Below, piece after piece: positions 33,401 through 40,155 of a stretch of 64,000 nt of DNA (its first letter is position 1; each line of letters opens with the position of its first letter). Made by a program: the position numbers and the translations under genes. Under the pieces are notes generated by a model, which searched no databases, had not been told where the DNA came from, and saw only the letters and a list, made by a program, of their open reading frames with translations. The stretch is from positions 3,472,001-3,536,000 of the forward strand of contig OY829330.1 in assembly GCA_963691655.1 (NCBI GenBank). The letters run 5' to 3'. Source of the stretch: Toxonevra muliebris (taxonomy: Eukaryota; Arthropoda; Insecta; Diptera; Pallopteridae).

Positions 33401-34013
33401 TAGTCAGGCAGCTATAAAATCCCTTGAATCTGTCTACCTTACTTCTAAAATAGCTCTTAACTGTAGAGCGTCTCTTAACGAGATGTCCGATCAGTTCAAT
33501 CTGCACCTAATTTGGGTGCCGGGGCATAGAGGTATACCGGGGAACGAAACTGCTGACGGGTTGGCTAGAAAAGGAACACTGTTGCAAATCACTCCTGACA
33601 AGGAGCACATAGGCGTCCCTATGGCAACGTGGTCACTGAAAAACACCTGCAAAACTACTAGACTCATTTGGCCTAAGCTGGATAGTCGCCGGATAAATGA
33701 CTTGATACATACCAACAGGCACTTCATCAGTACTGTGACTTGGGTGATTACTGGACATTGCCCCTTTGGAAAACATGCAGAAAGACTGGGTCTTCCATAT
33801 AGAAATCATTGCAGGAGCTGTGGCAACGAGGAAGAACAGGAAACTGTAACTCATCTTTTATGCAAATGCCCAGCTTTGATTCACGTACGAAAGAAACATC
33901 TGGACAATTTTGTCTTTGATGACCTTAAAGACTTGACTAACATCCAAATCAGACACCTACTTAACTTCCTGAAAGGTACTCAATGGTTCAAATGGCCTGA
34001 ATTAGAGGGATAG
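30441..34013 (+). CDS. LINE E ORF2: endonuclease, reverse transcriptase, RNase H
   Basis: 1190 codons without a lesion. I chose ATG 30441 because MLRVVQINLHHC is the conserved endonuclease start; the same frame is open further upstream to 30213 only because it overlaps ORF1. The endonuclease (about 1-220) has QINLHH, HEPW, GDVNAHHISWGSS and SFSDHRYI. RT (about 430-740) has KSPGPDGIIPAEL, FIPKAGK, FLDIEGAFNNV, GTPQGGVLSPLLW and the catalytic AYADD near residue 661. RNase H (about 920-1045) has FYTDGSK, FQAEVTAIKE, FTDSQAAI and HRGIPGNETADGLAR. A C-terminal knuckle is CRSCGNEEEQETVTHLLCKC. The protein would nick DNA and copy element RNA by target-primed reverse transcription. All core catalytic residues are present; activity is inferred. 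Confidence 0.95.
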   Translation: MLRVVQINLHHCKLASANLLLRLMSGGEDIALIHEPWITSNQVRGLSNTGFKLFNVRDKGKPRSCILVKKNLNANILSNYSNGDTVTVGLEYPNGGFWVTSIYLAHDHQGSLLPSPLEESIREARKRNISHIVAGDVNAHHISWGSSDTNTRGELLFDYLLSTNLLICNIGTEPTFITSNRQEVLDITLASELLSRKVRDWRVSNENSFSDHRYIQFSLEIQQPELPVFRNRKKTDWLLFKDTINHSLSSIAIEQPSNAHELDNLVNVLTSSFKHATESCCPIVRPRGKQKPPWWSTELSSLRLECRKAFSTAKYSRSNDDWTSYKTLLKVYKKETRKAQRSSWENFCGSISKFSEASRLRRILSTSPSIPSFFQKVDGNWTTSSEESLELLFDTHFPGCSKDNLAPTLSHIPETVSNSPLGHSIIDKNKIRWAINSFKPFKSPGPDGIIPAELQTVSEIVLPWLETIFKACLHLRHIPSSWTVVNVTFIPKAGKCSHSKPKDLRPISLSSFLLKTLERLIDTFIQHKVDRDVLSQSQHAYCKGKSVETALNSLVFTIEQALHFRDYTLVAFLDIEGAFNNVFPEAIIHALETLEVEAPLRKLIHSLLTRRVIKSKLGGSSITRYAHRGTPQGGVLSPLLWTLVVNGLLLSLEETGCKVIAYADDIAIAISGKFSNTLGDVMQSALNILTKWTGNCGLSVNPQKTELVLFTRRYKVPPFIAPSLNGTRLVLNEEAKYLGLILDKKLSWKQNTRWRVDKAITALYSCKRAIGTKWGMQPHVVHWLCTSVVRPILMYGVAVWWTALDKAIHMNMLLKVQRTASLCITGALRSTATKSLDIMLHFLPLDIYGKHCAASTALRLNSISEWSTGRSGHSTILNNFSFIPKTIDYTLAKPIFNDKFDTLIPDRQEWENGERFQKDSIHFYTDGSKLDGRVGAGIFREELDVNLSFRLPDHCSVFQAEVTAIKEVTYWLRYNMISKRDICIFTDSQAAIKSLESVYLTSKIALNCRASLNEMSDQFNLHLIWVPGHRGIPGNETADGLARKGTLLQITPDKEHIGVPMATWSLKNTCKTTRLIWPKLDSRRINDLIHTNRHFISTVTWVITGHCPFGKHAERLGLPYRNHCRSCGNEEEQETVTHLLCKCPALIHVRKKHLDNFVFDDLKDLTNIQIRHLLNFLKGTQWFKWPELEG

Positions 34014-34105
34014 GGACTTCGCTCCTTTTGTATGGTATCGCAATGGGCTTGTCTGGCCTAAGTGTGCTGGCGCTCGCTGGCAGCCATTTTAACCTAACCT
34101 AACCT
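34014..34105 (+). other. LINE E 3' UTR and AACCT tail
   Basis: About 75 bases after the ORF2 stop, containing TATGGTATCGCAATGGGC, CCTAAGTGTG and GGCAGCCA, then three AACCT units. The same landmarks in the same order close the SINE at 37848-37913. I infer this is the RT recognition region. Confidence 0.8.
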
Positions 34106-34118
34106 AAGGAGCACTTTA
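34106..34118. repeat. Right target-site duplication of LINE E
   Basis: AAGGAGCACTTTA, directly after the AACCT-repeat tail of LINE E. Confidence 0.9.
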
Positions 34119-35141
34119 GGATGAATAAAAGTACATTCGAGGCTTTGCTGACTACAGTTGGCCACCACTTACTTGGCACAACACAACCCATCGACAACAT
34201 TTCCCTTCAAAAGAAATTGCTGTTCACAGTTTGGTTACTGAGCAAACCAGAGTCTTTCCTTGCAGCTGGAGATAGATTTAATATTCCTACCAGTTCAGTT
34301 CAGTTGCATGCAATTTTCAATTTTTAGTATTCATTTTGGCTGAATTAATGCCAGAGTTTGTGAAGTGGCCAAATGTGCAAGAAATGCGTAAATCGTCTCA
34401 GGTTAGACTTGCAAGAATTCTTGTTGTTCAAATCAATCTAACATGTTATCCTAATTTTAAGATATTTGAGGAACGTTCTTGTAGAATACGTGGAGTAGTT
34501 GGCGCAATAGATGGATGTCATATTCCGATAAAGCAACCAATTGGAAATGCAAATGACTTCTACAATAGGAAACAGTTTCATTCAATAATTTTGCAAGGTA
34601 CGACTACGAGATATTCAGATCACTAAAATTTTTTTTGCATGTTTGATATCTGTTACAGGAGTATGTGACCACAATGCTCGATTTGTTGATGTATTCATTG
34701 GAATGCCTGGACGAATGCATGATGCACAAGTCTTTAAATATAGTGATTTATTCACCAAAATTATTGACCCAAAGAATCAATTTCGCGTAGCCATTGATGA
34801 CACCATTTCAGGACAATGGACGTCTCTCTGCATGCAATGTTCGATACAATATGAGGCTAAGTTCAATACGATCTGTTATTGAGAGAGCATTTGGACGACT
34901 AAAAGGGAAATTTAGACGTTTGAAGTACTTGGATGTTGGTGATGTCGGTTTCGCAAACCACATAATAGCTGCTGCTTGTATGTTGCATAATTTTATAATT
35001 AATTGTGGCGGATTTGAAGATGGATCAGAAGAACATTGTGATGAAATTCCAGTTGATACAATTGAAGAAAATGTTTCCCAAAATCAATCTGGAATGAACG
35101 AAGCAATCGAGAAGAGAAACGCTATAGCAAGAAGCTTGTAA
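34106..35141 (+). pseudogene. Harbinger transposase, 3' part (DDE nuclease)
   Basis: After the duplicated target the frame reads RMNKSTFEALLTTVGHHLLG and KPESFLAAGDRFNIPTSSV. A frameshift near 34320 comes before ILAELMPEFVKW. The first catalytic aspartate is in GVVGAIDGCHIPIKQP near 34497-34545. A 61-base intron, 34598-34658 (GTACGA..TTACAG), joins SIILQ to GVCDHNARF. A deletion near 34795 removes the usual GD.AYPL motif with the second aspartate. The acidic residue of the third motif remains in IERAFGRLKGKFRRLKYLD. It ends at TAA 35139-35141. Even without the LINE it could not cut DNA. Confidence 0.88.
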
Positions 35142-35438
35142 TAAAACAAAACTGATTAGCATATAACATCATTCTGTGCCATTTTTTTATTCTTAAATTT
35201 TTATTCAATTAAATTACATTTCATAATCTAATGAACTATATAAACGATATATAACACTATGCGACAGCACTTGGTGAAATATAGAATGTGTGTAAAAAAA
35301 AAATACTGCCATTACTGCCTGCGAATAAACTAACAACACAGCAAGTCTATTTCACTTCTACTTTCACGTGCATAATTTATATTTCATGTGCGCAACCAAT
35401 GTGTAATATAAGTTATATAAGTAAAAATAAATATAGTT

Positions 35439-36110
35439 TTAATTTTGGGTTGAATAACTTCCAAGTATTTTATCCATAAATTCTTTCAAAAGCATATTTC
35501 TTTGTTCTTGAATTCTATTAGATTCTTCAAGAGACTTCGCAAATTTGTTGATAGATTCTGTACGTTGTTGCTCCATTAAAAGTAGGTCTTTTTTCATATT
35601 TGTATTTTTTGTCTGTCTTTCTATCGAAACTTTTGTTATTCACTTGTGTGAATGTTGAAGAGGTTTCATTAAGAAATGATAAATCTGCTGATGCAGTAAT
35701 ATTCTCTGTATTAAATGGGGATGCTGTAAAAATAGATGATTCTGGTAAAATTGATTTTTTTGTTAATGAAGAAATCGTGGGCCCAAAATTTATTGTACGA
35801 TCATCAGACAATATTTCTTCAAAAGTCTCGAAATATTCCCATTTCACTCTGCCCTTCCCTGTGCTTCTACTGTTTTCTTTAACAGTTCGATATGTTTTTT
35901 TCATATTTCGCCATTTGCGATCGATTACATCTTCGGTTACCTCATAACCTTCTTTTCTCATTTCATTTCCCATTTCTACCCACAAAGTTCTCTTCTTTAC
36001 TTTTGGATCACGGAACCTGTGTTTCCTTTCAGAATATAGTTGCAACAACAATTTTGTACTCTTGGAAATCCATACGTGTTCTTTTGAAGTAGAATTTATC
36101 GGTAGGTATT
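35439..36110 (-). pseudogene. Harbinger Myb/SANT (trihelix) accessory protein
   Basis: On the minus strand a likely splice acceptor (TTTTAG, AG at 36112-36111) is followed by an exon reading WISKSTKLLLQLYSERKHRF, DPKVKKRTLWVEMGNEMRKE, then GYEVTEDVIDRKWRNMKKTY and RVKWEYFETFEEIL. This is the Myb/SANT-like trihelix fold of the second Harbinger gene, which escorts the transposase to DNA. A one-base slip in an A-rich run near 35605 changes frame. Beyond it, LLLMEQQRTESINKFAKSL and RIQEQRNMLLKEFMDKIL form the expected C-terminal helix to TAA at 35441-35439. An upstream first exon was not resolved. Confidence 0.82.
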
Positions 36111-36483
36111 CTAAAAACAAAATTGTATGAATGGATAATTAAAAATGTTGCTATGTGTTTAAGTTTATTTACTTTCTGTTGCAGCTTCTACTTTTTCGTT
36201 AATTTCCAGTTTTTGAGACTTAATTTAACTTTAATTAAAAAGCTGTAAATAATTCCGTGTTCTCTGCTCATTCGGTTTTTCCTCCTGCTGTCATTCTTCT
36301 TCATTTAAGCATTCACAATAAGGCAAACGGCGCCAATAAATACTAAAAATACATCCCTGATAGTAAATTATGACAGCATAAGCCGCTGTACTAAAATCAA
36401 CCGATAAAAAGTACCATAAAAATTTTTCGCTACCAAAAATGGCGCTCGCTCGCTAAAAATTGTGCTATTCACAATAGAATTTC

Positions 36484-36522
36484 GCAACTGTTGAGGTATT
36501 GATGAGTTTCGTGAATGCACCC
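36484..36522 (-). repeat. Right TIR of Harbinger
   Basis: Inverted partner of 29442-29480. Followed by ATT, the duplicated target. Confidence 0.88.
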
Positions 36523-37029
36523 ATTGGTTTACAACTTCTGAAAACCAATGGGTTAAAATCTACATTTGAAATCCTTTAAAGTCGATTAATCGACTCTTCT
36601 CGATATTGTTTTACATGAAATAAAAAAAAGGAATTAAAAGATTATGATGAATATAACAAACTAGCTTTACTCTTTTGGCCTTAGCAGATAATCGCGTACG
36701 CTTTGTTTTTCTTTTGAATTTTTAAGTCGGCCTCTCTATTTCAAGCGAAGTGGTTTGTGGCTATTGATATAATTTTTGAAAAAATATATATATATATATA
36801 TTGTGAAAAAATAAAATATATTCAAAAGATATAAATTTCAATAAAGTTCAATTTATAATTTTTTGGTGGCCATAAGGATCTTTTGATCATTTCAAGGCGA
36901 CGATGCCTGTAGTGTTTGTAAAAATACGTATGAATGTAAACCTTAATTCTTATTAAAAATAAAATAATAAATGAATACAAGTAAAAAAAACATGATTTCT
37001 ATGCCTTTTAATTAAAACAACATTGTAGA
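36523..37029. other. AT-rich flank of Harbinger with repeat traces
   Basis: Contains AAAGTCGATTAATCGAC at about 36581-36597, a palindromic core also found near 49134 and 49165, and a short TA run at 36785-36801. No gene. Confidence 0.5.
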
Positions 37030-37270
37030 AAATATTCCATAAATTGAGGATTTCTTTTCCAAAAAGTAAATTGACTTTAATCTATGGAAAATTATTCCTC
37101 AAACTGAGGAAAATTTTACCTAAATTATATACAATTTCTCATATTTGAAAAATATTTCCTCAATTCAAAGAAATTTTATATATCTAAATGAGGAAACCGT
37201 TTCTATGGCGCCAAATCATTCCCATTTTTCCTCAGTTTTATAGCCGTTTTTCTTCGAACCAAGTAAGTAT
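37030..37270. repeat. Cluster of CCTCA/TGAGG palindromic motifs
   Basis: AAATTGAGGA, TTCCTCAAACTGAGGAA, TTTCCTCAATTC, AAATGAGGAAA and TTTCCTCAG recur in alternating orientation within 240 bases. This could be a decayed foldback or a protein-binding cluster. Confidence 0.5.
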
Positions 37271-37596
37271 TTCTCTGGGTGCAGTCATATTGAATGTTAT
37301 GAAATTAAAAGTTTAAAATAGTACCAAGATATATTTACAAGCCAATTAAATACAGAAAATATGTCTTCTAAAACTGACCAAAGTAAAACTGGGATAATTA
37401 TAAACAAACTCGAAACAAGTACAAAGTAAAAGTAAGAGATGCTAAAAACAATAACATTGAAAAAAATGATCAAGTAAATGAGCCAAAGCAGATGTGGAAT
37501 GTATTAAAGAATCAAGTGTTAAAACAAAGCAAGCAGCAAATAAAAGGTGTGTGTTTTTTTTTTAAATTATGAATCCACAAGTACTCTTGATGTAGC

Positions 37597-37607
37597 AAAT
37601 AACTTTA
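37597..37607. repeat. Left SINE target-site duplication
   Basis: AAATAACTTTA, identical to 37914-37924. Confidence 0.9.
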
Positions 37608-37913
37608 GACGACCTCGATAGTCTAGTGCACTAGACTTTCATCAGGGAGGTTCGGGTGCGATTCCCGTCTTCGTCTGGTGGTTAATTTTCATAACTTTCT
37701 TATATTCACTATCAATATGAAGTGTATGAGAATTATAAGATAGTGTACAAGTACACACATTGGTAGGTAATGGCAAAACCACCAAGTCAATAAAAAATTG
37801 CCACACCGCCGTTCGGAATCGGCGTTAAACTGTAGGTCCAACTATGTGGTATCACAATAGGTCGTTCAGCCCTAAGTGTGTCTCTCGACAGCCACTCCAA
37901 CCTAACCTAACCT
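37608..37913 (+). mobile_element. SINE with tRNA-Asp-like head and LINE E-like tail
   Basis: 306 bp bounded by identical 11-base duplications AAATAACTTTA (37597-37607, 37914-37924). The first 70 bases resemble a eukaryotic tRNA-Asp: CTCGATAGTCTAGTG covers the A box, and GGTGCGATTCC at 37655-37665 is the B box with one mismatch. T-arm CGGG/CCCG closes a 7-base TGCGATT loop, and 5' GACGA pairs with 3' TCGTC. The body has AATGGCAAAACCACCAAGTC and a GTTCGGAATCGGCG stretch. The last ~65 bases follow LINE E's 3' UTR (TATGTGGTATCACAATAGG, CCTAAGTGTG, ACAGCCA) and end in three AACCT units. Confidence 0.9.
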
Positions 37914-37924
37914 AAATAACTTTA
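37914..37924. repeat. Right SINE target-site duplication
   Basis: AAATAACTTTA, after the AACCT tail. Confidence 0.9.
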
Positions 37925-39107
37925 ACAAATACTTTGTAAAGAGTGTCCAAGACATTAGAGACTCCGTTGACTACGCACACAATAGCGAACAAATATAAAA
38001 CCCCCAAACACTAAAATTCAGATTTCAACTTGATATATGTATATGACCTACAACGTATATGCAGACATAAAAAAATAAAACGGATTTTGATAAAATTAGT
38101 TCGAGACTCTTAATTGATAACTTGAACAGCTTCACTAATGGCAGCAGAATTTCCTAACTCATAGAAAGATAAAATTTTTACCTCAGTAAAAGAGTCACTA
38201 ATACAAAAAAATGCGATAAATTCCAAACAAACCATTCGGTTTAGTACCGTAAAGACGAATACTCTCACACGTTTCCGCATCCGAAAGCGGACTGGAAATG
38301 GTAAGTTTTACGTATGTTAATCCGTAAACGTGCCAGAAAAATGGTATAAAAAAGTTCCTGGAAAAAAATATATAAAAATACTACTTGGAAGGCTTTAAAA
38401 CATGCAGTTTGAACTGTGCTCCAAGGTACCATTTCCGAACGTATAAAAACGTAAGTTATTTACTCTTCCCAGTTCCAAACAACGTGCTCCGTTTTTTTAT
38501 TCATTTATTTTTATTAAATCAACGTGTTTCATATACAAAACATATTTACAAAATGTTTTAGTTAAATAATTATATAATTTTAGTTAACATACATAGATCA
38601 AGTAGAAATAAATTTATATTCGAAAGAGAGGACAAAGGACATGTTCAAAAGTTTTAGATACATAAATGAGGTTTTAGAATGTAAACAAATTTTACATAAA
38701 TATCATTCAGACCAATTTTGTTTTCTTAAGGCAAAAAATTAAACTCGGTCTTTCAATTTGGCGGTTGTAAATTATTTCCGAAACTATATTTAATTTTTGT
38801 TATTCTCATGGTATTAAATATTTCTAGTGCCTCCCTCTTCACTAATTTTTTTTACATTCATATTTATAAAAATTTATAAAACTTGGCAATATATACCTAA
38901 AAAAAAAAATTACGAACAACAGTTTTATATAAATATTTTATTTAAATTTAATACACAATGTAAAATCTTTTGATTAATCTCCCGAAAATGGAAATTTTAA
39001 TATACTTTGCTTACAAATTAATTTCACGCAACTGAAAAGAATTACAATACGTTTTGCGGGCTCTCATTCTCTTTATTATACAAGATTGTGCGTCCACGTT
39101 TTGAAGA
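37925..39107. other. Non-coding stretch
   Basis: No coding domain found. GCATCCGAAAGCGGACTGG near 38278-38296 resembles, in inverted sense, the AAGCGGATG..TCCG motifs at 39130-39255, so the two may be arms of one decayed element (about 38220-39310). Confidence 0.4.
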
Positions 39108-39290
39108 TATAGAAACACGACGGTTTCATAGCATCAAAGCGGGTACGTCCGTTTTTACATACGTTTAGCCGGTAATATCCATTTTTTGGTTTACAAGGAG
39201 ATATAGAAACATACTGTTTTCGTACTAGTAAAGCGGATGTATCCGTTTTTATGTACGTTTTGTTGGGAAAATACGTTTCTTGGTTTGTTG
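39108..39290. repeat. Diverged tandem duplication, ~95-bp period
   Basis: GATATAGAAACACGACGGTT..GCGGGTACGTCCGTTTTTAC at 39108 is repeated as GATATAGAAACATACTGTTT..GCGGATGTATCCGTTTTTAT at about 39200. Confidence 0.65.
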
Positions 39291-39517
39291 CGATCAGTTC
39301 GCTGAAGACTATATATGTATGGGGTTGAATGTAGAGCTTAAGTGGTTTAAGATTTACCCGACAAATTGATTACAATGCACAAAAATATGTAACAATGTCT
39401 CAAGCTTTATGAATGTTAACATAGGTGTCCCACACGGTTCAGTTTTTTGAATGCTCTTTTTTATAATATACATTGCCAAGAGTTGCAAAACACTGCAAAG
39501 TGATAATGTCCACAGAT

Positions 39518-39518
39518 G

Positions 39519-39553
<35 letters not shown>

Positions 39554-39557
39554 ATAT
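39518..39557. repeat. (TA)n microsatellite
   Basis: TATATATA run with a few G/C interruptions. Confidence 0.85.
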
Positions 39558-39879
39558 ACACTTATATACGCCGAAGAGTGAATGAACATGAATGCAAAAG
39601 TAAAACTGAAGGTGATGAAGATTAAATTAATAAATTAAAGCTAAATGAACAAAACCCAAAATAATGGAGATTAATATAAAAAATAGCATGGCTATTGAGA
39701 TTAACGGTAACTTAATTGAGAGAGTAAATTCAATTAAATATTTGGGAGTAATGATATTACATTAATATTTGTAGCTAATCCGGGCCTTCCCTATCCATCC
39801 TGTATTCAGCGTATTGACTAGAACTCCTAAACAAAACATCACTAAAGCCTAAATAACAATAGCGTATCGGGAGTGGCAT

Positions 39880-39939
39880 TGTCAGTTTTTTGTGTATAAT
39901 GGGAGCACACAAAAACAATGTACACACAAAAAACTGACA
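39880..39939. other. Hairpin, ~18-bp stem
   Basis: TGTCAGTTTTTTGTGTA at 39880-39896 is complementary to TACACACAAAAAACTGACA at 39921-39939 around a 24-base loop. It may be the end of a small foldback element. Confidence 0.65.
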
Positions 39940-40022
39940 CTAACTTATGCTTAATTAAAAATTTAACAGCTCGTCGTCTTACATTCATACTGAATACAAG
40001 GCTTATGTTGGTAGAAGCATTA

Positions 40023-40155
40023 GGCTGTGGTTATATTGCGAGTATGCTCGGCGAACACCATGCAATTGTTGTTGCACCGAACACAAAGAGAGAATCTGTA
40101 CTCACTCTCACACCGAACACGATAAGCTCGGTGTATTGTACACCGAGCACGCCGA
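40023..40155. repeat. Dispersed repeat with CACCGA(A/G)CAC subunits
   Basis: 40023-40120 is the reverse complement of 56610-56706 (CTGTGGTTATATTGCGAGTA and onward). It contains repeated CACCGAACAC/CACCGAGCAC units and a 9-bp-stem hairpin (CTCGGTGTATTGTACACCGAG). ACACCGAGCAC recurs at 43724 just past LINE D, so LINE D probably sits inside this repeat. Confidence 0.65.

Larger units (their letters stand above)
29784..34105 (+). mobile_element. LINE E (RNase H-bearing, LOA-like) with intact ORF2
   Basis: A 4322-bp non-LTR retrotransposon precisely bounded by 13-bp duplications. It is 5'-truncated, lacking a leader and entering within ORF1. It keeps ORF2 whole, then a ~75-base 3' UTR and a tail of three AACCT units (34091-34105) in place of poly-A. 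The domain order (endonuclease, RT, RNase H, cysteine knuckle) and the DUF4780-like ORF1 suggest the LOA part of the R1/LOA/I group. Lack of any ORF2 lesion and a perfect duplication point to a recent insertion. Confidence 0.93.
29442..36522 (+). mobile_element. PIF/Harbinger DNA transposon, split by a LINE
   Basis: The TIRs are GGGTGTATTCACGAAACTCA at 29442 and the reverse complement of GGGTGCATTCACGAAACTCA ending at 36522, with similarity extending about 38 bases. A 3-bp ATT flanks both ends (29439-29441, 36523-36525), the Harbinger-sized duplication. Two divergent genes fit the family: a DDE transposase on plus and a Myb/SANT protein on minus. Removing the 4.3-kb LINE and one duplicated target leaves about 2.75 kb, a normal Harbinger length. 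Confidence 0.92.

Noticed and set aside
37608..37680. Functional tRNA-Asp gene
   Set aside because: The anticodon arm is not canonical, the acceptor stem pairs only partly, and the unit is followed by a SINE body and flanked by target-site duplications.
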